From contig NC_016460.1 in assembly GCF_000226115.1 (NCBI RefSeq), forward strand, positions 2,170,001 through 2,234,000: a stretch of 64,000 nt of DNA, written 5' to 3'. Of this stretch, positions 52,261-63,626 are shown piece after piece. Every line of letters begins with the position of its first letter. The first letter of the stretch is position 1. The notes below the pieces were generated by a model. It ran no database searches, was not told where the DNA came from, and worked only from the letters and a program-made list of their open reading frames with translations. The stretch comes from Thermothielavioides terrestris NRRL 8126 (Eukaryota > Ascomycota > Sordariomycetes > Sordariales > Chaetomiaceae). The translations under genes and the position numbers were made by a program.

Positions 52261-53180
52261 ATGAAAGTAGCAGCAGCAGTGCTCACGGCCCTCGCGGCCT
52301 CGGCCGACGGCGCGGTGCTCTGGGACGGGCGGTTCAACGACCTGTCCTCGTCGCAGGACCTGCTGACCTGGTCGTGGAGCAACCAGGTCGGGCCCTACCA
52401 GTACTACATCCACGGCTCGGGCTCGGTCGACAAGTACATCAACCTGTCGCCGAGCTACAAGAACCCGAACGACACGGTGTCGAAGCAGGGGGCGCGCTTC
52501 ACGCTCGACAGCACGGCCTACTGGAACGGGCAGAACATGCGGCGCATCGAGCTGATCCCGCAGACCAAGGCGGCCATCAACAAGGGCAAGGTGTTCTACC
52601 ACTTCAGCCTGATGCGCAAGGACACCAACCCGCCCAGCGTCAACCGCGAGCACCAGATCTGCTTCTTCGAGAGCCACTTCACCGAGCTCAAGTACGGCTG
52701 GATCAGCGGCGAGGCCGGGACCAGCAACCCCAACCTGCAGTGGATGACCAGCCAGCAGAGCCACTGGAAGACGGAGTGGAAGGCCGGCGTGTGGCACAAC
52801 GTCGCCTACGAGATTGTCAGTAAACATATCCCACACATACCATTCATTCCACCACCGCCCCGCCACTCTCAATCAGGAACGTTGCATGCTGGTCATATAT
52901 TATGAGGGAAATTCAGGGGGAGGCTGACCTGAACTGTCATGACCAACAGGACTTCAGCGCCAACACGGTCGGCTTCTGGCACTCGGAGGGCGGCGACCCG
53001 CTGAAGCAGGTGGTGGCGCCCGTGTCGGCGTCGACGTCGTCCAACGGCGCCGACTGGCACCTGGGCGTGCTGGAGCTGCCGCGCTCGGGCTACGCGGACG
53101 CCACCGAGGACTTCTACTTCTCGGGCGTGTACATCGAGGACGGCACCATCACGACGACCATTGGCGGGCCGGGTGTGTGA
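52261..53180 (+). CDS. secreted glucuronan lyase (polysaccharide lyase family 20)
   Basis: Exons 52261-52815 and 52950-53180 (134-nt intron, GTCAGT donor, CAACAG acceptor) give 261 residues, normal for PL20. A signal peptide MKVAAAVLTALAASADGA is followed by AVLWDGRFNDLSSSQDL. The beta-jelly-roll body includes NMRRIELIPQTKAAINKGKV, FYHFSLMRKDTNPPS, NREHQICFFESHFTELKYGW and, across the splice, NVAYEIDFSANTVGFWHSEG. The end is FYFSGVYIEDGTITTTIGGP. PL20 enzymes such as that of Trichoderma reesei cleave beta-1,4-glucuronan by beta-elimination outside the cell. No carbohydrate-binding module is attached. The coding sequence is very GC-rich at third positions, often a sign of strong expression in related fungi; the window gives no neighbouring uronic-acid pathway genes. 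Confidence 0.93.
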
Positions 53181-54514
53181 GAAGCTGTTGTCGCTGTCAC
53201 TTTGTTTGTTGTCTGAGTGGATGTGGTTGGCTAACTAACACATACCTAGCATAATGAGGCCAGGGAATCGGAAGAGGCACAGAGAGGCATGTTAGTCGGA
53301 GTCTGGTCGGATGGAGAGGACAAACTGCTGTGTTTACGACTAGAGCATCCCAATCAGAATCCAATGCATTCACTACCACGTTCTCTGACGTAGAAAGGGA
53401 GGGCCGGATAGAAAGGGAAAAAGGAAGTGAAAAAGAAAGTTAAAAAACATCTTCGGTGGACTATAGACGGCGTGGCGATGGGGAACCATTCATTGAGCCT
53501 CGGGCAACTCGATGGGCATTGTCAGTTGCTCTTGTTTTCTCCGTTGGCATGTGCCGGTCGTCGCCGTGTAATCGGGCCAGTTGATCAAGGGGAGGTCCAT
53601 GAGCACAAGCATGGCGATGAGTTTGAAATTCTAGTTTCGTGTCGTTCAGGGAGGTAGTCGTATGGACCTGGCAAAAATGCTCGACGGACGCATCAACGGC
53701 AGCTGGAGCAAGGAAACCCTCCCCTCCGCTCAGCCTTGTAAAAACCGCACACCAGGACACATCCCACAGCGTCGAATATTGTCCAATCGCCCCATTGTCC
53801 GATCACTCGACCGCTCCCACAACCGAGGGGCAAGGCCCCAAGGATCCAGCATTCATTCCACAACTATGGCATGGGACATCCCACGGGCACGTTATCGCCC
53901 GAACTCGACGACGAGCTCAACACCAGCTCAACAATACCACCTAACTTGGACAAGCACGCCCCAACCATAGAAGTGGCAGGCAAGTAGCGATGCAAACAAC
54001 CGGCAGCAAGCGCCGAATCTTCTGTTATAATAAGGGTATCGTAATATCATCAAGGAGAACGAAATACAGCCAGTAAGACAACAGCCCCAACCCGGTGGGT
54101 TAAAAAAAAAACAACATGGCCTGCAGGCCAGCCTTGCCAGTGTTGGCGGGGATTTCATCGCCGAACAAAAAGAAAATCCAGCCCCGCCGCGTCAACATCA
54201 ACGTTGTCACCAAGTGTTCTGCTCTTAGTGGCTCATACACGCCAGCAAGGGATCTTGGTGATTTGTTGTAACTGTAGCACCAGGAGCAGCACACCCCCCA
54301 CCCACACCCCGAAAGTCTCTCGGACTCTGAAACAGGCGTGGGAGTAGTAAGAAGAAGAACGTGGAAGTGTTAAAATGGTAAAAGAAAGGAAGGAACAAAA
54401 CATGCGTCAAGGTCGTAATGCATGGCCGCCAAATGGGGTCCAGGGAGGAGGAGGACGAGGAGGTGCCCTGAATATGTATGCGGGACAGGATGCTGATGCT
54501 GTCGCTGCCGAGCC
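53181..54514. other. convergent 3' region of the lyase and the Tea4-like gene
   Basis: A 1.3-kb gap between two converging genes. Frames are short and compositionally unlike the neighbours. An A-rich run sits at about 54103-54113. I see no gene or repeat. Confidence 0.45.
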
Positions 54515-57500
54515 TCACACAGCGCCCCTGAGTCGCTGCTTTCGAGCGAGCCAGTCCCCGAGCAGATTGTCGAGCCGCTACACACGCGCACCATCTTCGT
54601 CAGCAAACCCATCACAGGACAAGCACCAAAGGCATACAGAGAAGAAAACACAAAAACTCACAGTCGTTATCTCGGCCAACTTTGCATTCTGCTCCCGGAA
54701 CAGCGACCCGGCAATGGGGTGATCCGATCCGACGGGATCGACGTTGTTCTTGTCGTACACCACGACCAACAGATCCCGGACCTCGGACCCGGAGTCGAAG
54801 AAGGCGCGCAGGCTGGCGTCGTCCCACGACTCGGACCTCGTCGTCGACGGCGGCGTCGACGTCTTGTGGCCAGCCGCGTCGGCGTCCTCGTGCTCGATGA
54901 GCTCGGGCGACGGCGACGAGCGGGGCGAGGCCCGGTCTTCTTCTTCCTGGCTCGAGTTGTCGACCATGAGCGGCGGCGGGTGGGTGACAGGCGAGACCTG
55001 CACGGGCGATTCGGACAGCCGCTCGGCAGTTTGTTGCGATGCTGCCGGCGCTGTGGCTGCAGGTCCGCGCGTGTCTGGCTGCGCACCGCCTGGTGCCGGC
55101 TGGACGGCTTGGTCGGGTGAGGGAAGATCGCCCAAGGGCTGCGGTTGGCGCTGCCCAACCTCTTCGGGTGCCGGCGCGGGCTTTGTCGGCGCGGGCGTGA
55201 TGTCCTCATCCGAGTCGAACTCGTCGAGCTCCATACGCGACCTCGCCGTTGTCGCCTTTGCCGGCCTAGGCTCTGCTCTCGGAGCCATTGATGGCCCTGT
55301 TTTCCTTGGGGACGTCTCGCGGCTTGGCCGTTGATCTCGGGGATTGGTCTCCTGCGACGCCTTCGGGCTCGACTCGACCAGACGCATCGAGGCCGGGGGA
55401 ACATTGGAGACGTTGTTGACCCTGCCTTCAGACAAGAAAGTCTTAACATCCATACCGTTGTCTCTGGTATTACTGTTAGATTTCCCTGTCGGACTCGGCT
55501 CCGTCCTGGGTTGTTGCTTGTGCAACTTGCTCGGATTCCTCTGAGGCGCCGCTTTCTCTGCTGACGCCTGCGGGTCGTCTTCCTCGACATCCCTCTCCGG
55601 GGCGTCCGCATCCATGGACCGCTTGCCGAAGGAATCGTCATCCTCGTCTCCTTTCGCCTTCCTATCTTTCCGGGAGAAGAAGCCCCGAAAGCCGCCGGAC
55701 TTCCTGTCTTTTTCTTTATCCTTCTTCCTCTTCTTGTCGTCCTTGCTGAGGGAGCTATCCCTGTCTAGTTTGTCTAGGCTGGGGCGTTGCTTCACATCCC
55801 TGGACTCGCTGGAAGTCCGTGGCCCATTGTCGTCACGGAGCAGGTTCGGGGTCAAAGTGATCTTCTTGGTTTCAACCGTGTCGTCCTTGAAGAAGGAGTC
55901 CCGAACGGTCCCGTTGCTGGTTTTCTTTGGCCCATCCGACGCTGCCTTGATCTCTGAAGCCTCTTCGGCCACTCGGGATGCGGCCTTGTTGGCCGTTGAC
56001 GAGTCGGGTCCGGCGCTGGCTTCTTCCTGCTTCGATTCGGATTTGGCGGCCTTCTGCTGTGATCTTGGCTTCAACGGTTCCACTTTGGCTGTCTCGTCGT
56101 CCATCTCCAAGTCGCTGGTGGATTGATGAGATTGTTGAGTCTGCTGCCCTTGCTGCCCTTGCTGTCCTTGCTGCCCTTGCTGCCCTTGCTGCTGCTTCTG
56201 CTGCTTCTGCTGCTGTTGCTGCTGCTCCTGCTGCTGCTGCGCGGAAAGAGCAGCTTCATCTTCTTCCTCCGTCGAATAATCAACGTCAGAGTAATCGACA
56301 TATGTTGGGGCGGCAAACTGGACGGTCTTGGTCTTCCTTCTCTTCATGGCCGACCGAATAGTATTCCGGGCCTTGTCGGGCTGATCTCCAAGCATAGACG
56401 CAGATAACTGCATCACATCAGTAGGAATTCGACGAAGGACAAAGCCTAACTCAGCTTACGTCCACGTTCCGGTGCTTGTTCAGTCGAGCAAGTCGCTCTG
56501 TCGGTGTTTCGATATGTTCGGCGGGAAGGTAGCCTGTGAGGACCGCCGTTAGTTGTTTGCGATCGACTCCCTCGGAGTTCTGGCCCCGGCTCACCAATGC
56601 TGCTGTCTTTGACGACGCGCACCAGCCACCAGTAGCTGTTACTGTCGTCAAGGAGGACCATAGTGTCCCCCTTTGTCGCGTTGGCCTGGCCTTCGACGGT
56701 AGCTACGAAGGTGTGGAGAGCGTAGACGAAATCGAAGTCGATGTCCTCTGTATCTTGTAAGCACTCGCCACCCCATCCCGAGTCGATGAATCTAGGGTCA
56801 GGAACTCCAGAAAAGTCGCCATCATCATCTTCATCATCAGACACGTAAGGTATCGTCAAGTCGTGTTCGCCGTCGCCTTCCTGCGTCCCGTTGCCGCTCT
56901 CGCCAGTACCATGTCGTGCCCCTCGGTTTCCGGCAATCAAATCCTCAATGAGGACATCACCCCCAGCCGCAATCCGGACCACTTTGTCGTCGCGTACCGG
57001 CTCGTCCAGATCGCCTTCGATGAAGCCGTCTACTTCGAACTCACCGTCTTGATGATGATTATGAAGATGATGATGGCGACGGGCGCTAGAAAGAGAGCAA
57101 GACTGTACAACCACGCGCTGACACTCTTCTTGGTCGCCTCCTCTCAATGGCAGATGGTCAGGACTCTCGAGGTACGGAGACGAGGACCTCGGATCGCAGA
57201 CATCAGGCGAAGCCAAGCGGGTCTGCCGCATGACTGATGGCGAGAGGGGAGAGATGCTGTCGGCAGAGAGAGTCGGAAGAGCGAAGGCGGACCCACCATC
57301 CTCGATTGAAGGGGAACTTGAGATCTTGTCCATCAGGTCGTCGTCCATGTCGACCTCGGCGTCTCCGTCCAAGTCATCGTCGGCATCCTGGCCGGAGAGG
57401 CCGCCGTTCTGGGCGATCGCCAGAGCATCCTGCTGGGCGGCGCCGGAGCGCATGTTGTCGGCACCGCCGGTCGTTCGCTGGCCGTCGGGGGCCGAGCCGA

Positions 57501-57994
57501 GGTGGAGGGCGTGTTGCTGGATCTCGTCCGCGTCCGGGTTCCACGAGAGACGGGGGGACCGGAGATTTTCGTCGGCAGTCTCCGCGGCGACCTCGCGCAG
57601 CGTCTCGGCCTGGTGTGGAGCGAGCGATCCGTCAGGCGTCGGCCTGTGGTGTCTTTGGGCGGAGGGCGCCTCGTGGGCTTGGAGGTCAATGGTGTCTAGG
57701 GAGGAGGGCAAAGTCAGAAAAACGGCCCGACAGTTTCAGCGCGGCACGGACTGGGGCGCGACTGGGGCACAGAGGTAGTCCGTAAGGCAACCGCCGTGGG
57801 AAGAATGGAAGGCAGGCCGGCCGGTGTGGGTCGTGGGTTTTGGGGCTTTCGCAGGCACAAGGCACGACAAACCGGGCCACAGCGGGCGCTCATCACAGGC
57901 AGGGGCAGGCGAGATGAAGGGGGAGCATGGGGAGCATGGGGAAGCCAGCACATGGTAACGACATACCAGCGCGAATGATCTGTGGCCGGGTCAT
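54515..57994 (-). CDS. SH3-domain cell-polarity protein (Tea4/Bud14 family)
   Basis: Exons 57994-57967, 57695-56595, 56533-56460, 56407-54662 and 54577-54515 give 1003 residues. The N-terminal third is acidic and Asp/Ser-rich. The SH3 domain spans about 328-390 (DFDFVYALHTFVATVEGQAN, YWWLVRVV, then GYLPAEHIETPTERLARLNK across two junctions). The family motif KTVQFAAPTYVDYSDVDYST follows, then a long Gln tract (about 457-497) and a Lys/Glu/Ser-rich disordered region with KKRKKDKEKDRKSGGFRGFF. The C-terminal part has DLLVVVYDKNNVDPVGSDHP, REQNAKLAEITT and RLDNLLGDWLARKQRL. Fission yeast Tea4 and budding yeast Bud14 link polarity markers and formins to type 1 phosphatase Glc7/Dis2. The last exon of 20 codons was found by phase and its conserved LLGDWL end. 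Confidence 0.91.
56138..56246. repeat. CTG/CCCTTG triplet tract encoding polyglutamine
   Basis: Repeats of CTG and of CCCTTGCTG on the plus strand encode a Gln tract with regularly spaced Gly on the minus strand inside the Tea4-like gene. The Gly-Gln-Gln units are nearly identical at DNA level, indicating recent slippage and likely length variation between strains. Confidence 0.85.
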
Positions 57995-60402
57995 GGTGGA
58001 TGACGGACTGGTTGGCTCATGCGTGAAACGCCCCGCAAACGGATTCCAGAAGACGTAACGTGAGAAAGCATGTGCTTCTCGGGGTCGTGATGCTCGTAAG
58101 GCGGCCAACGTCTGGGTGTTGGCTCAATTGCAGCTGCGCTTTTCGCTTTTTCCTGGGACGAAATTGGAACCCCTGAAGCTGCCCACAAGCGCCAGCTGCG
58201 GCTGGCACTGCAGGCCGGGTTCTGCAGGTTTGGGCTAGGCTTGGCGCCCGAGTGTTGCACAGCGTCGCATCGAGATCATCGAAGTCGATTGAGCAAGATG
58301 TTCTGTGTTATCGATTGCGCGCGTGCCACGCAGTATCAACGGATTTTCCTTTTCTTTTATTCTTCTTTTTTTGTGTTGCCTATGATTGCTGAGTGGCGGT
58401 ACGGAAGTGCAAACCGCGCAGTCCAAATATACCACGGTGCCCGTTCCGCAATGTAACTTTCAGATATCAGGCTGTTTTTGGAAGGCAGCAGCAAAGTTGG
58501 TCGATAGGTGGTCCCGGCGCCTCCACTAGTTAGCACGTGCCTTGTGCTGAAACGAAACCCGCGCTGGTTTCCAATCCAGGAAGGAATGGAAGGAATTTTA
58601 CTTCACATTGAGTACAGAATACCTTAGTCATTCCGTCCCGTATTCCGTGCTCCGCTGTCTCCCTCACTGAACAGTCGGGGCGCTGCACCTAACCACAACA
58701 TTTACACACGATTAACTAGAACGTATCATCGAGGTCCGTTCTGCTTCAAGCTGTTGACGGATGATACGAGATATGGAACATTGCGGCCACCTAGTTCTGT
58801 GATATGACTGCTTGAGACGGCTTCGGGGCCGGATGGTTCCATGAACGCCGTACAGACGGAACACAGAGATCCTTTTACTGCCTTTGTGTAAGTTCCTCTT
58901 TGCTCGGGGCATCATAGTGTGGCCCACTCGAGTTGCCATGTCGCACGGCAGTTGTTCTCTCACCCGGCGACAGCAAACGGCTCGTTTTCGAGCCGTTCTG
59001 CCGTACTAGTAGTATATAAGACGAGCTAGCTACCGCATGTGTTTAACTAATCCGTGCACCTGATTTGAGCCCTCAGGTTCCCCCCTTCCCCCCTTCCCCC
59101 CACAGCGCCAAGAACATCCGTTGCCAAGGCGGCTCCCCAGAGGAGACAAGCCTTAGCCAAGCCCGGATAACAATCATGCTCCATGCTCGGCATTTGGGTG
59201 TATCGAACAATCATTAAGCATGATGGTCACGGTGCCTGGTGTACACTATAACACAAGTGTGTATCGTGAGTGGGGAGACGGAGCACCCGAGACGGACAGG
59301 CGAATCAGTGACTGCCTGTTCGTTGTCAGTTCTTCCTCTGGTAGGAAGATCCAGTGGAAAGCTCCTTGGATCCGCGCTGCGCCTCAGTCCGCCGGAGCGA
59401 ATCCCAAATAGGCCGATTTGCACAGTGCGCAGCACATGTCGCCCCAACTCGTAGGGTATGACTCCGTCGACCGAGGTAGATCTTCTGGTACAGATAGTCT
59501 GATCGCAACAAATTGAAATTCTCTCTCCTGATTCTGCCTCTCTCTTGAAGAAGGCCGATTTAATCCTGGTTGTATTCCAAGCACTGAAAGAGCCAAACAC
59601 CGTCTTGTGCACTCACCAGGCATGCTGGACTGATGGACATCGAAGGAGGGAGGAGACCGCAATCGCAATCTTACACAGTACAGGTCGGTCACGCCCGTCC
59701 GGCGCTGGCCTAGGTACCTGTTGGGTTAGTGGTGCGAAGGTCTTCGGACAGTAACAGACCGGTTAGGAAGGCACTGTGTCCTGCGCGGATCATCCCAGTG
59801 TCCCAGGCCACTTGCTGACAGAAGCGCACTTCTCTCCCCCAGGCATCGTGTCAGAGTTCAAACGCTTTCGAGACAGTCTAGGAAAAGAAGCACGAAATCA
59901 CCAGCGCGAACCGTCGGAACACCGCAGCGCGATTTCAAAGTGCACACCCGGAGCTGTCTTGGGCCCGCATCAAGATTGGCTTTCCAGTTGATGTCCGTTC
60001 CTCGCGGCGTTCCTGAAATCGAGTCCGTCCCAACCCCAACTGGGTTCTGGACCTGCACGATTTCTCGGCGCCCAGCCCCTGGCGAGTCCCTCCACCAAGG
60101 ATAGTGACAGACATACCGGCTCCGGGCCCCGCGATCGCGACAGTGGATTTCCCGATACTGCGACGGCGACAGCCACGCTTCACCAACAGAGGCTCGCGGC
60201 GACCCGGCTGGTAGTTGTCGCCAATTGCGCGCGACCTGCGCAGGCCTGGTCCTGGCTGACCGGACCAGGACCCGGACCCGAAATCAGGTTCGATTGAACC
60301 GTCCGCCACGCAGTGCGTCCCTCACGATTGCGACCAAGTCAAATTCCATGGCGATTGCGCAATAGCTATCAGCAGGCCGAGGTCGCCGTCAGGACCGCAA
60401 CC
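57995..60402. promoter_or_regulatory. divergent Tea4-like / PalH intergenic region
   Basis: This 2.4-kb spacer has no recognisable gene. It holds a TATATAAG TATA-like sequence near 59013, a CCCCCCTTCC tandem run at about 59079-59102 and a cluster of TTCCGT motifs at 58630-58650. The bases just before 60403 contain the PalH leader with a very short upstream reading frame. Confidence 0.45.
60348..60365 (+). promoter_or_regulatory. minimal upstream open reading frame in the PalH leader
   Basis: ATG GCG ATT GCG CAA TAG is a complete five-codon frame ending 37 bases before the PalH start at 60403. If the transcript begins upstream of 60348, scanning ribosomes would meet it first, which could dampen PalH translation. 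Confidence 0.5.
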
Positions 60403-62529
60403 ATGGAGGCTCGAAACATTTTCGCTGGCCTGACGGCTCCGGCTGCGCTGCCGACCGCTTCCTCCCTCATCAGCCGCGGCTGCCAGGGGATCAACCTTCC
60501 CATTGGCGGGGTCCTCTCAATGCCTAGTGGCGAACTCGTCACTCTCAGCGCAGCGGCCGCTTTTAAGCCCGCCTGCACGCCGGTCAACTCCCCGGCCATC
60601 ATCGCAAATAGCGGAGGAGCGTCTGTGGCGATCGACGCCTCGGCCGGCGGATCGAAGCCGTCGGATAGCGGCTTCACGTATTCCGACTTCCGGGACCCCT
60701 TCTACGCTTCGACCTTCCCGCAGTGCTATGCCCTCGCCGCGACCACGGTCGTGGCGTACACGCTGGTGATCATGCTCTTCATCACGCCGCGGTCTTTTCT
60801 CGACGGCGGTGTTGTTGTCTTGGGCCGGAGAGGCTTTACGAACGGTGGGACGGGGCCGACCATCGGAGGCCGGCCGTGGCTGCAGAAGATCGCAGCTCTG
60901 AGCGTCGCGGTATCCCTGACCATCGCTAGCGCCAATACCTTCAAGGTTGCCGAGGAGCAATATTCGTTCGGCATCCAGAACGCGAGATCTTTGCAGGCTG
61001 AGGTTCTGGGCGGCAATGAGCTGAAGATTATTCGCATCATCTCCAACACCTTCCTCTGGCTTGCCCAGGCTCAAACCCTCATCCGCCTCTTCCCCCGCCA
61101 ACGGGAAAAGGTCATCATCAAGTGGGCCGCCTTCGCCTTGATCACTCTGGATCTCATCTTTCAGTCCCTCAACAGCTTTCAGTACACAGATCAAGGGGTA
61201 GCACGCCCCGCAGCCTTCCAGGACGCCGTTCCTGCACTCAGCTATCTCTTCGCGCTGACGCTGGGCGTCTTGTACGCGGCCTGGGTCATATACTACTCCC
61301 TCATGAAGAAACGGTACGCGTTCTATCATCCGCAGATGAAGAACGTGTGTGTGGTGGCGATCCTCTCGCTCCTGGCCATTCTTGTCCCCATTGTCTTTTT
61401 CATTCTGGATATATCCAAGCCCGACTTCACCGGGTGGGGAGAGTACGTCAGGTGGGTGGGCGCCGCCGCAGCCAGCGTTATCGTCTGGGAATGGGTCGAG
61501 AGGATCGAGGCCTTGGAGCGGGAGGAGAAGAAGGATGGGATCCTCGGCAGGGAGGTGTTTGACGGAGATGAGATGTTCGAGATGACGCCCTCGGACCACG
61601 GGCTGAGGAGAAAGAAGATGGGGTACGACGACGAAGGCAAGGACGCCGGTGACAAAAATGGGGGGGACGACGGCCCGAGCACGGGACGGAGCAGCAGATG
61701 GCCGACCGTCGCTTCCGTCACAGCAAGATACAGGTCCCGTTCCAGTTCCAGGAAAGCTGCGAAATCCACAGATCCCACAAATACCGAGTCCTCCAACCAC
61801 GACAGGATACGGTTCTTGCAACCACCGCTATGGCCGGCGAGACCGCCGCCCGCAGTCACGCCGGTCAGCCGCGCAGACACCACCAGTCCCGCGAGCACGG
61901 TTTACGCCGTCAGATACCATCCGCTGAGCGAAACCACATCGCGCAGCACGCCAGCGCCAGCACCACCGCAGAACAACCCGGCGCTGTCCCGAAGCAGCAG
62001 CACAGCCTCGACCCGCACCAGCGACGACAGGAGCCCCACCGAAAGCGCGGTTCCTCCCCAGCCGGCACCGTCACCCAGCCGCTGGCACGCGCTCACGCAG
62101 AGAATCCCCCTCGGCACTAGCGCTCACCAACACCAGTACCGGGACGAAGAGCGCGCCGTCCCGCCGCCAGCGCCCGAGGAGAGCATCCTCCGTTCCGCAA
62201 ACAACCGGAGCGGCAGCGGCAGCAGCGGCAGCGGCAGCAGTCGATGGGACATCCGCGCCCGCCTGGAAGAGTTCGCCGCGGCGCAGGCCGAGCGGCTGCG
62301 CGAGCGGTTCTGCGCCACGCCCGACACCGACAGCCTCCCCGTGACGGTCATACCAGCGCCTCCGCGCCGGGGCGCTGCGCTGGCGCAGTTGCTGGAGGAG
62401 GAGGAGGCGGAGGCAGCGGCCGCGGCGCGGGAGGAGCGACAGCGGCAGCCACAGCCCCAGCCCCAGCCCCAGCCCCAGCCGCAACGGGGGGTTGGCGGCA
62501 GCGGTGGGGCCGGGCGTGCATCGGAATAG
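60403..62529 (+). CDS. palH: PalH/Rim21 ambient-pH sensor
   Basis: A single exon of 708 residues from ATG 60403; the frame is open upstream but without another ATG. The first 100 residues form an extracellular region, with paired cysteines in RGCQGINLPIGG and FKPACTPVN. Seven membrane helices follow from about residue 107, including YALAATTVVAYTLVIMLFI, WLQKIAALSVAVSLTIASA, IRIISNTFLWLAQAQTLIRL and VVAILSLLAILVPIVFFILD. The last helix ends ASVIVWEWVERIEALEREEK, the PalH signature before the cytosolic tail. The tail of about 310 residues is Ser/Thr/Arg/Pro-rich and ends in a Gln-Pro repeat. PalH senses alkaline pH at the plasma membrane with PalF (arrestin) and PalI and triggers PacC/Rim101 processing. 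Length and topology fit Aspergillus PalH. Confidence 0.95.
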   Translation: MEARNIFAGLTAPAALPTASSLISRGCQGINLPIGGVLSMPSGELVTLSAAAAFKPACTPVNSPAIIANSGGASVAIDASAGGSKPSDSGFTYSDFRDPFYASTFPQCYALAATTVVAYTLVIMLFITPRSFLDGGVVVLGRRGFTNGGTGPTIGGRPWLQKIAALSVAVSLTIASANTFKVAEEQYSFGIQNARSLQAEVLGGNELKIIRIISNTFLWLAQAQTLIRLFPRQREKVIIKWAAFALITLDLIFQSLNSFQYTDQGVARPAAFQDAVPALSYLFALTLGVLYAAWVIYYSLMKKRYAFYHPQMKNVCVVAILSLLAILVPIVFFILDISKPDFTGWGEYVRWVGAAAASVIVWEWVERIEALEREEKKDGILGREVFDGDEMFEMTPSDHGLRRKKMGYDDEGKDAGDKNGGDDGPSTGRSSRWPTVASVTARYRSRSSSRKAAKSTDPTNTESSNHDRIRFLQPPLWPARPPPAVTPVSRADTTSPASTVYAVRYHPLSETTSRSTPAPAPPQNNPALSRSSSTASTRTSDDRSPTESAVPPQPAPSPSRWHALTQRIPLGTSAHQHQYRDEERAVPPPAPEESILRSANNRSGSGSSGSGSSRWDIRARLEEFAAAQAERLRERFCATPDTDSLPVTVIPAPPRRGAALAQLLEEEEAEAAAAAREERQRQPQPQPQPQPQPQRGVGGSGGAGRASE
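62448..62486. repeat. CAGCCC tandem repeat encoding Gln-Pro
   Basis: About six copies of a CAGCCC hexamer code for alternating Gln and Pro at the PalH C-terminus. Near-identical units suggest slippage and probable strain-to-strain length change. Confidence 0.8.
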
Positions 62530-63626
62530 TCGGGAGCGGGTAAGATGGGAGCTTCTTCACGACGAGGACGGTCACGCCCGGCGGGGAAGGGCCAGGGGCG
62601 GCTGTGCCGGAACCGAGGGCCGAGGATTAGGGCGCCGCCGCAAGGGCGGCTCGGGCTTGAGTTCGCGTGCCTTTGCTGCGTCGAACCGAGCACCGCGCCC
62701 GTGTCTGTGTCTGTGTCCGCGTCGCGGCCCCCGCCGCCCCGGGTGAGACCGCCGGAACCGCCGGCCGTTCTCGGATCCGGGTCTGGGGTTTGGTCCTGGG
62801 CACGGCCGTGTCTACGTCGGGGGCTGGCCCTGGGTCTGAGCCAGCTCAACACCCGGCGGGGACGCGCCGCCTGTCTGATTTTTGGCCGAGCCATTTCCTG
62901 CCATTTCCTCCGTTCTGGCTTCATTTCTCTGCATGGGTATCTGCTTCGCATTTACGGCCAGCCAGCTAGTAGACACTTACGCAGCTGTGTGGGGGCTAGC
63001 AACCTGTTGCAATATCTGGGTACTTTTGTCGGTGTCGAGCGGCTTTCTTGGGAGCCTTGGCATTTCGCATTTGTTATTCCCCTGGCTGGATAGTGTCCGT
63101 GCCTGGTAGGACCTGGTGGCAGCAAAAGCAAGGGCTTGGGATATCTGGAATTCAAGGGCATGATGTGCATTGGATTGGATTGGGCTGGGTAAGGCATGCT
63201 GGCATGGGTACCTTCTTTTCGGGTCTCGGGTTGGAGTTTCCGGATGGGAGCATATGCTTGTTGGCGACTTGTGGGCTTCTCACTATTGTTGGATGGTTTG
63301 TCCTGGCTCACTCAGGATTGTTGGTGATGCTATCTTGCTCAGCATTATCATGATACGACTAGTTACCAACCAATGCTTGTCTCATTTGCGTTTTGTTCGC
63401 TCTTTCATGGGCTTGCCAGGAATCCGCAAGCTAAGTTGACGGGCTTAAGGGACCATAGGTTTCATTCGTGGGCGGGAGATGGACTACCCCTTGGAGGAGG
63501 CGGGTAACTAAAGAGCGCGGGACAAAGCAGGCAGAATGGCAGGCTAAGCAAGAAATGGATGGATCACCGACTAGTCACCTGTTGTTGTGGGATGTGAGGC
63601 TCTGACTGAATGAATATTTCCGTGGA
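62530..63626. other. convergent 3' region of PalH and the right-edge gene
   Basis: An 1.1-kb gap holding only short or low-complexity frames. From about 62960 the sequence becomes richer in A and T than the coding parts. No gene or RNA was recognised. Confidence 0.4.

Noticed and set aside
59935..60309. minus-strand open frame just upstream of PalH
   Set aside because: Gly/Arg-rich, overlaps the PalH promoter and shows no domain or splice support.
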